From: Ampullaceana balthica
Taxonomy: Eukaryota; Mollusca; Gastropoda; Lymnaeidae
DNA: 64,000 bases
Reading direction: 5' to 3'
Assembly: GCA_944989445.1 (NCBI GenBank)
Contig: CALYLW010001376.1
Span: forward strand, 1-64,000
Below are positions 1 to 12,600 of the stretch, in pieces. Every line of letters begins with the position of its first letter. Position 1 is the stretch's first letter. A model generated the notes under the pieces. The model searched no databases. It was given only the letters and a program-made list of their open reading frames with translations, and had not been told where the DNA came from. The position numbers were made by a program, and so were the translations under genes.

Positions 1-7
1 CTATGTT

Positions 8-323
8 GACAAATCATGCATTTTTGTGCTACAAACACCAAACCTGGCACAGATGTTCAGTTTTTTATGCTGAATAAAATGTGATACAGGGCCACAGCAA
101 AATTTTGACCAGTTTCTATTTATAGTAACATTAAAAATGGCCGCTTAAAGAAATTCATGTAAGGTGACAAACTCATAATTTTTAAGCTACAAACACCAAA
201 CTTGGCAATTATGTTCAATTTATAATGCAAATCTAAATGTGAGACAGAAAATGCACAAGTTTGTTAAGTTTCTATTTTTATTTACATAAAAATGGCCACA
301 AAAGTAAATTTTGAGTATGATGA
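8..323. repeat. Diverged tandem duplication, 158-bp period
   Basis: Two diverged copies start at 8 and 166. Shared landmarks are GCTACAAACACCAAAC, TGTTCA, a TTTCTATTT tract and AAAAATGGCC near each end. No coding content is seen. It lies 3' of the nuclease-like pseudogene and could be its 3' flank or an unrelated repeat. Confidence 0.7.
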
Positions 324-361
324 TAAATTGACCTTACATTTTTGAATCTGGTTCAATTAGT

Positions 362-3300
362 TCAATTTGTGTTAGATGCTTGAACTGGATGTTGTACTGA
401 AAAGTCGGCTCCACAGACACAGCTGCATAAAGCAGTGCATTTTAATCCGGCCTTATTGCACTTACAACGCTTGGATCTGCATTCTTTTTTACAAGCACAT
501 TTCAACAGTTCACGACAAGTGATAGAGGCTTGTGGCAAAACAGTCCAAAAAGGCTGCCATTGTCTGTCCATTAACTGCCAACCCCACTCACTTGGATCAG
601 GAAGCACTGGTTGTCGTTCATGTGCCTGGCTCCAAATATGGCCTCCTTGGTAAATTGCCCGTTTGCAGTGCTGAAACAAGGCCTCACTAGTTGGAGGAAT
701 GTTTTCAATTTGGCGGCCAGTCTTTGTAAACAGGTATTTCCTGGCACTGTTGACATCATGGCAGTTGCTACCTCTGTCATACAAAAGCGTCACAAAACGC
801 TCCAGAACTGACATGTCATTAGCTATTAGTTCAAATGGAGCACAACACAGTTTTTGAAATGTGGCTGTAACATGGTCGCATTTGCTCCAGACCTCCCAAG
901 CTGTCTTCTTGCCGATACCATTAAAACAGCTGACGGTGTCACAACCGGTAAAACTGTGAAACAAAGGCAGACACTGGGCTCTGGCAACACCTAAAACTTT
1001 GCTTATGTCATGAGCTGCAATTTATCGGAAGTCTTTTCCTGTACCCATGGCAATCCATAATTCCAGGTGAGGGTGGCGAGTCATGGCAGCCACAGAAAGA
1101 ACCACCACATCTGTGTCGACAGTGCGAATCAGAATCCTGCGGCAATGTTCAGCTGCATGGGCCAGGTGAAGCATCATCCGTGTGTCTGCTTCCTCGTGAT
1201 TACATGGTGAAAGATTCGTGTGGTCAATGGGTTTATTGGAGATCACATCTGGACCTTGAGTGGTAACAATAAGCTTCTGTGATTGTACTGTAAGAAGATA
1301 TCGTGCTAGGAATGCGAACAACTGGGTCTTGTTCGCATCCACTCGCAAGAAACTTCCCTACTGCGATGGTAATACGGTCTCTGGCGTCACACGCTTTCTC
1401 TTCTCTAGTCCTCGGCGCTCTCTTGTGAAAGCTTTTAAGCTGTCACTTCGATAACAGTCCCACACTACATCTAGACGATGGGAGACATTTTGCAGGGTCT
1501 GCATCACATAGGGGATAAACACCTGGTTTGCATAGTCAGCAAATGTTCTTGCAGATCCTGGCCTCAACATATTGACAACAGCAGCCCCATCAAGGATGGT
1601 CATGTCATTGACTGTTGGCACTGCTGATGAAGTTTGGAGAGGTTCCAAACACTCCAGCAACCCCGACTTGCTTGACACTCTCATTCGTCCTTCACAGGAC
1701 AGTGATGGAGGAGCCGACTGATTTTCATATGAAAAAAAGTCTGTCAAGCCCCCATTTCTGGTTTGGCATGCTACATACAACCTCGAAAAGAGGTAACAGT
1801 CACTTTTCAGGGATGAAATCCTATACTGTGGCGCTGATCGCTTCTTTCTTTTTGCACCAGCGATCAATATGAAATTGTTTCGCTTGATTGGAGCAGAAAC
1901 TGGCTTGGTCATGTTAACAAGTCTTTCTTGCGTAAATTCGTTGTATTGAGCTACACCAGTCTTGTGTATATTACTCAAGGTCTTGTGTACAGCAGCATCA
2001 ACAATGTTGTTATCATGAGGAGTGACTAACTCTGCGCTTTTTTCAAGAAATGGGTTGCCAGTTTCCTGTATCACATCCAATAATCTACACACGTCAGCCT
2101 TGAATTTTTCTTGGAACCCTTTGTCTTGTTCATGATGCTGGTCTGATTCTTTGCTGTGTTTTATTTCAAAAGATAACTCTAGGTCTTGAAGAACTCTGGA
2201 GACCTCTGGCCCCCCAACCATCCAGCGTCTCAATGCCGAGGGGTTTTCAGTGAGTCCCACTGCTCCTCCCTCACCTTTGATGATGGCATTGTTTTGCTCA
2301 TGTGCTTGGTCTAGTGCCATTTTTGAGAAGGGGCAAGATGTCTTTTGCAGAACGAATCGACCTTGCAACAAGTCTTCGTAGCACATTGAACTACCACCCT
2401 GCAGTTTCTTCATGTCATGAATGTGCACGGAGAGCCATCTCCCATAATTTTGTTGATCTAGTGCAAAAACCAAGGCGTTAGCTCTTCTAGAGTTTGAAGA
2501 TACAGTGTAAAGTTTCCATCTAGCAATGAGGCTACAAACACCAGCAAAATCATCTCTAACTGCAGGATCAGTGTCCAGTATTTGAATGTTGGACTTGTGA
2601 TCATAGACTCTTTCCAGTCCTCAAAGCACAGCACATTCTCTTCCAGTGCAGCACAAGACAATGAGTACTGTTTATAAGCATGTTTTAACAACATGAAGAG
2701 GGCGCATGCAGTCAACTGGTGAGCACGGCGAGTCCTTGTGACATGACTTCCAGTAAGGAAAGACTCAGCACATCCAGATGTGGCTACTTTGGCATTAACC
2801 AGGGCTTCTACCCACCCACTGTCCTTTAGAAGGGTTCCAACTGTCTTCAAAAAAGACATTTCAATATGCAGTCCTCCAAGCAACAATGTTATTTTGCTTT
2901 CTCCATAAGATTCCGGGCATTTCCACTGAATTTGCTTAGCAATGGCAAACAAGGGCTGATCAGCAGTGATAACAGGAATCTGTCCAGGGTTGAGAAATTT
3001 GACTTCTTGCATCACCAAGTCCATAGCATGCTTCATCATAGCTGGTGATTTGGAATTTTCAGGGAACAATGGAAGAAGACTAGATATTTCTGTGAATGTT
3101 AACAGAATGTCTCTGCCACTGTTGTGGGCTTGAAGGTCTGGAAAATGTGCTAAAAGCCGTGTTTTCAGTCTGCTACTGTGTAAACAGCCAGTTTCTATAC
3201 CAACTTCCCGTAGACGACTTAGGTACATTTTAGAAAGATCAGCCAGTTTTAACACTTTTAAGTTGTCACCTGTAGATGAATGTTTTACTTCTTCGATGTA

Positions 3301-4066
3301 CTCTGTCAATTCAGCAAAGACCAAAGCTTTTCGAATTTGATCAGATCTCTGATCTGTCCAGTCTACTTTAGGCTGAGCTTTTCTGTATAGGCTAGTGAGA
3401 CAGGCAGGGTGGTATTTCAGTTCTTGGGCAATCACATCACCTCGACTGAGCTTTTCTGTATAGGCTAGTGAGACAGGCAGGGTGGTATTTCAGTTCTTGG
3501 GCAATCACATCACCTCGACTTAATTTTGCCAAAAGGTGGCTGTCTTGAAGAATCAGAGCACAGTTCCTAATCTTTTCATCCAGCTTAAAAGTAGAAGCAT
3601 GTCTAAGATCCTTTGCTGGTGCTTTCTTACCACACAAAAAACAACTGAGATCCTTAACAACTACTCCATCTCCAGATGATCTCTGTTCCCTGCGAGTAAC
3701 TTTTTTAGCAGGTACACTTTCCTCACCTGGGTCGCAAGATGCAAGTTTTCTCTTCAGTTTTGTTGTATTATATTTTAAACGACATGACAAATGAAATGAA
3801 GCTTTCTTTTTCATGAATGTTTCCTCAACACCATCTCCATCATCAAGTCTAGTTAAAAAGCCAGGTGACAGTGCGCCACATTCACCAAACTTAGTCAGAT
3901 TTTCAGCCAAAGTCACATATGTAGATCCTTGATTTGTTTGTCTGGCATTAGCGGGACACTGTAATTTTTCTTTGGTATTTTTCTGACAAAGCGCACACAT
4001 ATCCCAGTTAGTGGGTTGAAAACTAGCAGCATCTTGGTTTTCATGGCTTACATTATGATTATCCAT
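362..4066 (-). pseudogene. Zinc-finger / XPG-like PIN nuclease / CXC-domain gene, degenerate
   Basis: About 1,210 codons are readable from ATG at 4066 to a stop at 362. The N-terminus has two Cys/His clusters (CALC...C near residue 20-80; CFLC...HPAC after residue 140). The middle has the family-typical motif ALDQQNYGRW. Then come an XPG-I-like block (NHEEADTR, then TVDTDVVVL) and FHSFTGCDTV...GIGKKTAWEVW, which resembles the FEN1/XPG helix-two-turn-helix motif. The C-terminus is a Cys-rich CXC domain (CACKKECRSKRCKCNKAGLKC). Four lesions break it: a 73-bp tandem duplication at 3374-3519 (frameshift), a 1-nt deletion in the T-run near 2465, an in-frame TAG at 1358-1360 and an in-frame TAA at 1022-1024. 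I recall similar multicopy uncharacterised proteins in mollusc and cnidarian genomes; their function is unsettled. The XPG-like nuclease suggests a domesticated or mobile-element origin (inference). Sequencing error could explain the homopolymer indel but not all four lesions. Confidence 0.8.
3374..3519. repeat. 73-bp perfect tandem duplication inside coding sequence
   Basis: Unit 1 is 3374-3446 and unit 2 is 3447-3519. Because 73 is not a multiple of three, the second copy shifts the reading frame. The peptide IAQELKYHPACLTSLYRKAQ is therefore read once at the end of the upstream frame and again at the start of the downstream frame. Confidence 0.92.
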
Positions 4067-4308
4067 GGCTGAATAAAAAGTGGCTGCACAATCTAAAAGA
4101 AAGAGAAAAATAAATGTTTAAACAATTTCAAAAATCTCATAGACAGCAATCCAAAATTTATACTGCAGTTTAGATGCTATGACGAATGATAATGAAATAG
4201 GAAAATTTAATGCATGCATAAACCTGACCTTATATAAAGTTAACAAAGATGGAGCACCTAAAAGGCTAAAAGGCCTAACAGAACAGCCTGTACATCAACA
4301 AGCTCCTA

Positions 4309-4347
4309 TAACTACTACATACTACTACTACTACTACTACTACTATT
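4309..4347. repeat. (TAC)n microsatellite
   Basis: Short CTA/TAC trinucleotide run in the putative leader intron of the nuclease-like gene. Confidence 0.85.
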
Positions 4348-4432
4348 AAAGTATTATGATTATCACTACCAGTTTGTTGGGTTTTTTTTAATGTGATTAC
4401 TGATCCAATATAAATGATCCGCATCCTATATT

Positions 4433-4895
4433 AGGTAATCCCTTATTTCAGCGCATTTTATATTGTAAGTCATCAAAAAAAAAGTTTGCAAACTTACTTC
4501 ATTAATTATTATTATGAAATCTATTTTAAAATTAAAACATTATTTTATTGTTGAAATAAAATTACTATTTTACGATTTATACGAAATAAAAATTTGTATA
4601 TTTCACTATCTTCTGTGACTAACGGCGCCATTGTTGTTTTTGGAAGTCTGCTTTTAAAAACCTTTTTCTAAGTTAAAAACCCCTTTAAACTCAACAAAAC
4701 ACACGAAAACCTAATTGTAAAGCATTAAATACCATTTTTATATCTGATTTAAGTGTTTAAATTAGTAAAAGTACGTTATTTTATTTATTTTGTTCTAAAA
4801 ATTTAAAATGCGCTGAAATAAGGGTTTACCAGGTAATCCCTTATTTCAGCGCATTTTATATTGTAAGTCATCAAAAAAAAAGTTTGCAAATATTA
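4433..4895. mobile_element. Small TIR element with duplicated left end
   Basis: Left end GGTAATCCCTTATTTCAGCG at 4434 is matched in reverse by CGCTGAAATAAGGGTTTACC ending at 4830, giving inverted repeats of roughly 25-30 bp around about 400 bp. A second copy of the first ~62 bp of the left end follows at once (4832-4895). No coding capacity is seen. Class is not recognised. Confidence 0.65.
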
Positions 4896-5419
4896 TATTA
4901 TCATTATCTAACAAAAATGAATGAAAGCACTTTTGCAGCAAAATAAAAGCTAGTACTTACCCAAATCAATGAATCTTTGCCTTTTCGGAGTTTCCCAAGA
5001 CTCAAGACACTTTCACTTTCTGTTTGTGTTCGGCCATCTTGCGATTCAGTTTGTGCCGCACAGAACTCTCGCACTGAAGGCTTTATTTTAATTCTAAAAG
5101 TATGTGTACTCGGTAACCAATAAAATAATCAAATAGGACAAATCTTTTAGTTAATTTTGATATAAAAAAGGAATTATTTTTTCAATGTTTAGTGCTTTGG
5201 AAAACGTGTTGCAATATTTGAGTTGGAAATAAATAAATAAATAAATTCCTACGCGTCTTCAAATAGTCCCTACGCTTTATGTTAATTTACGTTAAAAAAA
5301 ACGAAGATTTGTTTTGGCTCTGTTTCTAAAATTAAAATATTATTATTTGTGAACACATTTTAACTCATGTCATGTTTGTAGCATGATGATGCACGATCTA
5401 TACTTATCAATGCAACATA

Positions 5420-5655
5420 GAACCCGAGCTACATGACCGAACCATGTCAGGTTGCCTCTCTGAATTGTTGCTATAATGATTTCTTGACGGCCTGCAATGG
5501 AGGTTATTCTGTCCGAGGCATACTCATAGGTCTAACATCCATACAGGACAATGGTTTTAACGAGAGCTCTGTACGGCCTGAGCTTTGTTACGTCTTTGCT
5601 GGTCCATATTTTGATTAATTTCGTCATTGCTGTCCCAATTCTAGCTTGAATTTCA
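5420..5655 (-). mobile_element. LINE reverse transcriptase C-terminal fragment
   Basis: A minus-strand frame reads EIQARIGTAMTKLIKIWTSK, then RPYRALVKTIVLYGC followed by a TAG, then GNLTWFGHVAR. This is the post-catalytic region common to many non-LTR retrotransposon reverse transcriptases (SIN-ARI, LY-GCETW, WFGH motifs). It is short and contains a stop, so it is a dead fragment. Confidence 0.75.
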
Positions 5656-5835
5656 ACTTCATTAAATAATTGATATTCTGTATTTGATTTCTGTACATGT
5701 TTGTATGAATTCTTTATTTTTATTAAGGCTCTAAATTTTTTGGTAGGTAATGAAAAAACAAGAACTAAAAACTCGTATTAGTATTTATTTAAACGCAATT
5801 TCCAACAAGGAATTTCCGATTTTTTATAAAGGGAA

Positions 5836-6063
5836 ATCATTCTAGATTACAATAAAAGTCGATTCAAATAAGTAATTCTGAAACTAAACAAAATATGATG
5901 TCATATCCCCTCACCCTACATCACACCAAGAATGTGTCAATATAATGCGCACCACGCAACAATCTAACATAAGCATTCACAAAGCGGGAGAACCCCATTA
6001 ACTATCATTCTAGATTACATTAAAAGTCATTTCAAATCAATAATTTTGAAACTAAACAAAACA
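5836..6063. repeat. Direct repeat, about 57 bp, two copies
   Basis: ATCATTCTAGATTACA followed by AAAAGTC and ending in GAAACTAAACAAAA occurs at 5836-5893 and 6004-6063. Between them is a short GCGCACCACGC stretch resembling the complex satellite at 30.4-31.4 kb. Confidence 0.65.
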
Positions 6064-6556
6064 ATTGCTTTCAAAAAGTGTTTCTAAAATTAAGGCAGTC
6101 GAACGAAAATAGATTTTTGAAAAATTCCCCCTCCAACCTTGTTCTAAATATTATTAGCTATTGTTTGACGTTTGTTTCAACCCAATAGATGTTATGGTTG
6201 GCGAGAAATTGACAAAATACTGATATTTGTTGGTTTTTTAAATATTATTTTCAAAGAAATCCAGTAAACATTTTCGGTATTTTTTTGGCCGATGCACATC
6301 CTTGGGACTTCATTAGCATATTTGCAAACGACCCAAACCCTCTATCTGGTATGGTTCAGGAGGAGTTGCATGTGCAAGCGTTACAGACATTTCAAATCTA
6401 TAAACGCAATTTTTCCTAGGGAAATTGCTTTAAAAAGTATAAATAACCAGGTCATCAGAATAAAGTTTGGAAAACACTGTTCTTATCTAAAATATTCGAG
6501 TTGCAAATGAACAGCATAAATTATTTCTAGTTTAATGAAGTGGAATAAATAAATAC

Positions 6557-6695
6557 CATATGGAGTCATTTCTGACAGAATCATCTAGTTCTCCTTTACT
6601 GGTGTAGTGAAAGTCAATTGTTATGGACCCGTCTGAATCATGAGCAGATTGAAAGTTGGAAACACTTCGCGCTGGAATTCCAAGTGTTCGACATA
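6557..6695 (-). CDS. Transglutaminase exon 8 (139 bp)
   Basis: Acceptor ...GTCACAG, donor GTATTT. Encodes CRTLGIPARSVSNFQSAHDS and on to DDSVRNDSIW, ending inside the Trp codon. The conserved SAHD His corresponds to TGM2 His305, not the catalytic His335. Exon length and boundary phase match what I recall for vertebrate TGM genes. Confidence 0.93.
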
Positions 6696-9600
6696 CTGTG
6701 ACATACCGAAATGAGCAACAGTTAGGCTGTGTCAGGGAATAGCTTAAACCATTCTATTTAAAAAATTTTTTTTACATAAGCTATTATTTTTTAATTAGTT
6801 AAAAATGTGGGTTAGTAGTTGACTTTCGGGCGTGGTTTAAGAGATTTTACATTTACACTTACTGGTGGTTGACAGGCCAGAGAAAACCCAACACTGGCCA
6901 TATTTCACAGCACGTTTGCTTTTCCAAAACTCCTCTAGGATGGCAGCTGACCCTGTCCAAGATAGAGGAGATCTACCACCCGAGTAATCACCTGACCAGT
7001 TGCCAGTTAGCACACCGCTGTCATCAGCAGAATTCACCTAGAGATACAGCAGTGTTGTAGGGAAATGTTCATATAATTTGAAATAAATTAATTTTTGTGG
7101 CATGTCGTCGAACTCATAAAATTTGACTAAATAAAAATGTGAGAAATTTCTGCATTTAGTATTAACTGTAACGATATAACTTTATATTTCTCTTTCTATG
7201 TAGGCGTTCTCACAGTAATTAATCTTGTGCACAATAATTCACTGAAGAATTCGTTTATCCAAAACAACTTTAATATACATATATATTGTACACATAAGAA
7301 TCATTTGAGGTAATATAACGTGGAAATCTTGAGCTATTCACTATCATGCCTCCCTGTCGGAAGTCTACACACAACTGTTCGCCCAACACTTTCAACCAAT
7401 AGAAATGCTCCTTTCTTCCCGCGTCTCTTGTACACATGACCTTACGTCACAAAATTATGTTAATCAGATGTGACATTAACGGACATAACTTAAATTCTAA
7501 TTAAGTAACATTCAAGCAAATTTAATTTTAAAAACAAATAATAATAAAATGTAAATTTTTACAAATTCTTTTAAAATTAAATTAGTTTTTGTAAAATGAG
7601 AAGATTAATAACCAAAAAAAATTAAAATAATCAGCAAACCAACAGCCCAGAACTAGGGACCAACCGGGTAGACATTTTCTACCAGGCACCAAATCCGAAT
7701 CGTTAGATGTACTATTTGCCGGATCCGGGTACGAATCCGAGTACTAAGTCACAAACTAAAACATTTGGCGAAAGGTCATTCTCTTTTTGTGCAGCCAAAC
7801 AATGGAATTCTCTACCATTACACATCCGTAGTATTTCAACTACCAAGTCCTTCAAGACTGCATTTAAAACGCATTCAGCAATTTGCGCGGGAACTATTTG
7901 CCAATGCGAATAGTTCCGAAAAACCCGATATCCAGCCGGAGCGAATGTTCGGAGCTGTTTCCGGTTGGTCCCTACCCAGAACCTATCATATATGATGCAT
8001 AGTTTTAGAGCAAAATTATCTAGATCTTAACTATATAGTAAGCTTACCAATGCTGAGATTTTTCTCACTACTGATACTGCGTTTCCTCTAACTGCCCAAT
8101 TGAGCCCAGAGCTGTCCAAAAGGTAGATTGCTGCATCAAGAACACAAGATTCAAACTGTGGTACAGAATCATATTATTTCAATTTATTTGTATTTAAATT
8201 AGATTTTAGAATTTAATAAAAGAAATAAAAGATGAATTATGTTCCATACTTGACAAATATTCTTTTTTTTTAAAAAGAAAGAAAGGACAAATTTGGCATG
8301 GCATGTAAATGTTTCCCTTTTTGTGAAAAGGCTATCTTTTAGATGTTTGTTTTTTTAATGAACAATTAATACATTGAAAATGTTTGCTCAATAAACCATA
8401 ATCAATTATTTAAAACACATGCTTTTTTACATTAAATATTTGACTTAATGACTTTAAAAAAATTGATCTATAACATCAAACAAAACAGTTTAAAACATTG
8501 AAGGAATCTTAAAGTGTGTAGTTTAATAAATTCTATATGGAAAATTATTAAATTCAAGTTATACAGGTTGAGAATATCATGGTAGGAGCAGTGCTGATTT
8601 GGTTTTCAAAGCATTTGATTACCTGGCCAAAGTTCCAGGGTCTTGGGGCTACAGCATTTTGACTTCCGTAATAGATTTGTCCTGTTTCATTGAGGACATA
8701 TTCCTTGAGTAGATTAGCATCAGCCAAGTACACAGTGTCATCTTGTGAAAATAAACAACATTTTATAATGGCATAATTGCAATAAAATGTGACTTAGTGT
8801 TAAGATAACCATGTGGTTATTATAGAATATTCAATAAACAGCAATGTATTACGTTTTCCAGAAGAACATTTATTAATTTTATTTCTAAACAAGAGGTTTA
8901 AACAACACACTTCTGTTAAAAAGAAGGCAAAAATGGATATTTGACAATTATAATGGGAAAATGTATGCAATTTTTAAAAATATTAATTCAATATTCTGTA
9001 TGTTATTGTGAGAAGGAATTATGTAATCACTGGATGACTTTGTATGCAATTTTTAAATTTGAATTGTAACAATTTCACAAAAAATTATCGCACAAATTTT
9101 ATTCCCATAACTATTTTTTTTAAAGTTTGAAATGATGACATGACCTCTCACACAAACATAAGAAAGCCGATGTCGGTGGTGGCAAACCTATGGGCACACA
9201 GCCCCAAAAAGGTTCGCCACCCCTGGCCTATGTCATGTATCAGCCAGTTACAAATTTTACTTCCAAAAAAAAAGGGGACCTTTTTGTCCATGTAATAAAT
9301 ATTGATTGTACCTTTACACCATGGGTTAAAGATAATATAGATTGGATCTGCAAGCTCAAGTCTGTATATGTTTGAGTCTCTGACAACATCAATCTTCACA
9401 TTCCATTTCCCAACATAACAAGATGGTGGTGGTGTGATGGATACTGTCAAAGACTTGCCCTATATAAATAAGATTTGGCAATAGTCTGATAAGCAAATGG
9501 TTAGTTAATTTTGTTTTTTAATCATTTGATAGTCTATGAAAAATCTATATTTATTTACAGTATACATGAAAAGAAAATCTATCAGTATGTGGAATGTTGT

Positions 9601-12600
9601 CTAATAGTACAGTCGAACCCACTTATCTCGAGCTCGGTTATATCGACCACCCTATTATGTCGACGTTTTTTATTGGAACCGCCAAATTCTCTCTTTGTCT
9701 TAGCATTTTCTCATCGGTAATGTCGATTCTTTTATGTCGCCGAAACCTAGTATCTCGAGCACAAAAGAGGGCCAAATTTGCAACTTAACTCGATTTTCGT
9801 CGGTTGAAAATAAAGGTTTGTATCGAGAATCGACGGTGGCTTTTATATAATTAAATTAAAAAATTAATAAATTATTATTCTTTTAAAAGTTTGTTGTTGT
9901 TGCTTTGTTACCAGTAAGATAAGTGACTGTGACACTAACACGCGCGTGACGATGAAACTGATTAACACAGTACTGTGTCAGTACACACAGCCCACAGCGT
10001 GCTGTGATCAACGGTCAAGGCCACAATAGTTTTATTTATATTACAAGTTTGATTGACTGAGGAAATTCGAGAGCGTTCTGATAGTAACAGATATCCTGCA
10101 CGTCAAAAGCATTAAACTTAAAATTACCATATTGATATGTTTATTTTTTTTTATTTGCTGATTCGACGGCATTGCAAACGCGATCGGCTGTGACACGCGC
10201 CATGGGACGACGCGAGGCGAAAACTTTGACCTTTTAACGCATGCGCAGACAATTATAAACTGGTAACTTTTTTTAAAATTATTAAATGGAATCGAAACAT
10301 GACAGAGACGTTATCAAAGTCCTTTACTTCGGCATAAATATATATACATCAAAAGCATTAAACTTAAAATAACCATATTGATTTGTTATTTGTATTTTAA
10401 ATTCGCTGATACGACGGCAAACGCGACTGTGACACGGCGAAGCGTAAACTTTAACCTTTTAGCGCATGCGCAGACAATTATAAACTAACTTATTTTTCAT
10501 TAAATAAATGGAATCGAAACATGACAGAGACGTAATCAAAGTCCTTTACTTCGGCATAAATACAGATACATGTGTATATATGTGTATATATATATATATA
10601 AATTCCCGATTAGTCATAACTTTTCCCGACTTTCAAGGCCGAGAATTTATTTTTAAGAATTCCCGACTTTTTCCCGTTTTCCTGAGTGGGAACCATGGTT
10701 ATAGTTATATTTAAATTTTAAACGGTCCTTAAAAACGAACGGTCATTACATTAATTACAACCTTAGACTTAGGAAAGAGTGAAGAAATATTAGGGTTCCG
10801 ATACGATTCCGATAAATCATCCCATCACTAATTAACGCTAACTAATTAATCATGTACATAAAGAAATTTCAAGCACATGTTAATATTTTGCCGCCATATT
10901 GATTTTCCTTTATCTCGATCATCGGTTATGTCGACGCCATTTTTCATACCCCAACGCCGTCGACATAAGCGGTTTCGACTGTATATATATTTTCATGAAG
11001 TATGTGTCTACTTTTTGAGACTTTATTGAAGCTTTCCATTCTTTATTTCGATCTTCATCATCTGGTGTAATTTCTACACTTGTTCCTTTACTTGTTAGTG
11101 GTTTTTCACCTGCATTGCACAGAAAAAAAGCCAACATTAAAATCCATATACAATATATCTATGATGTTAATTGTAAACTATTATTACAAGAATTATATTT
11201 CAATTTTAAAAGTCAATTACAATATTTAGTTTGAGCCTAAAGAAGGATAATGATCAATAAAATTAGAATAAAATAAGAATTAGCCTACAAGAAAAAAAAC
11301 AACTGAGAGGGTAATCCAGTAAAGTTTTTTTTTATTTAGGAAAGACAGACGGACTTTTCCTTTGACTGTTTTTACTCAAAGCAAAATCATTTAACAGTAT
11401 TTGTTAAAAGAATACATGGCACATGGGACATGCAATAATTGAATAATTGCATCCCTTTTAAAATTAAAACATTATTATTATTTTATTTGATGTGCTGAAG
11501 GCGTAAAAATGAAAAGCTCTCATTTTCAGAAAGTTTCTGGGTTTTGCTGACACTGATCAGTGATGTCTACAACAATTTAGGGTAGACATTAGGACAGACG
11601 TCCGGAAGTATTTCGGATCTATTCTGTAGTTTATTTATTATTTTTTGGTCTACTTCCTGTTTCATAGTTGCAGTTCTCAATTATTTAGAAATGACTCATG
11701 ACAAAACGAACTGTCCTCTCTACTATAAACATGTACAAATAAAATTAGGAACTCCTTGTGGACCTACAGCTGTGACTCATAATTAATTGTAACCAATGGT
11801 TAAATGGCTTTTGAACACGGCACTTTTTATGAATGAAACAATGAGATCAAGGCAATAGTAGTAGAGTCAAAATGAGGTTGAAGAATGAATGGCTGCCAAT
11901 GACAACAAGTCTGCACACGGTACATTTTGTTATTCCATGCGAATATCTGGATGTATATTTCTAAAATTCTTGATTTTTAAAAATTACATTATTTTCTGTT
12001 TGTTTTATTTCCAAAGCTTATTTAATTATTTGGTTTATTAATGAGAAGTTGTGGGGAAGAAATATGTTTTTATCATTGTTATTAAAAATTATAAATCTGG
12101 AATTTTTCACAATGCTTGTGACTGTCAATGCTACTTCCCCATGTCAATGAAGTTATTAAAAAATCAAACAAAACCTTAGGCTTTATAAAAAGGAACTTTA
12201 ACAAATGTAATAGAGATATAAAACTAAAATGCTACCTCACTTTGGTGAGACCTGCACTAGAATATGCATCTTCTGTATGGGACCCATCCACCAAAGAAAA
12301 CATTGACAAACTAGAACAAATTCAAAAAAGAGCTGCCAGATTCATTACTGGAGAATATTCGAAACTGACAAGAATAACAGTAATAACACCATTAGTTAAA
12401 TCATTAAACCTTGAAACACTAGAGGATAGAAGAACCAAGAGCAAAGTAGTAATCATACATAAAGCAATTAATTCTAATTTAGAAATACAACACAAAGATA
12501 ACTTAATACAACCCTCAGATAGACATAAGGATAAAAACACCGTTCTTATTCCTTATGCAAGAACAAACACATACAAGTTTTCCTTCTTCCCGTCCGGAAT

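Larger units (their letters stand above)
4092..5075 (-). other. Putative spliced 5' leader of the nuclease-like gene
   Basis: On the minus strand a good donor (GTAAGTAC, exon end 4961) and a good acceptor (pyrimidine-rich ...CTTTTAG, exon start 4092) bracket an 868-bp intron. The acceptor is 26 bp before the ATG at 4066. The upstream exon starts somewhere above 5075 and is more GC-rich than its surroundings. It contains a short open frame, so it could be non-coding leader or a little N-terminal coding. A conventional intron argues that this was once a cellular-type transcription unit. Confidence 0.45.

Noticed and set aside
4980..5075. A coding first exon for the nuclease-like gene
   Set aside because: The short open stretch does not join in a frame that I could show to be conserved; kept only as a spliced leader candidate.
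6690..6700. SAHDSD histidine as the catalytic His of transglutaminase
   Set aside because: Counting from the nucleophile Cys against human TGM2 places it at His305; the catalytic His335 lies in the FHxW motif of the next exon, which is not in the window.
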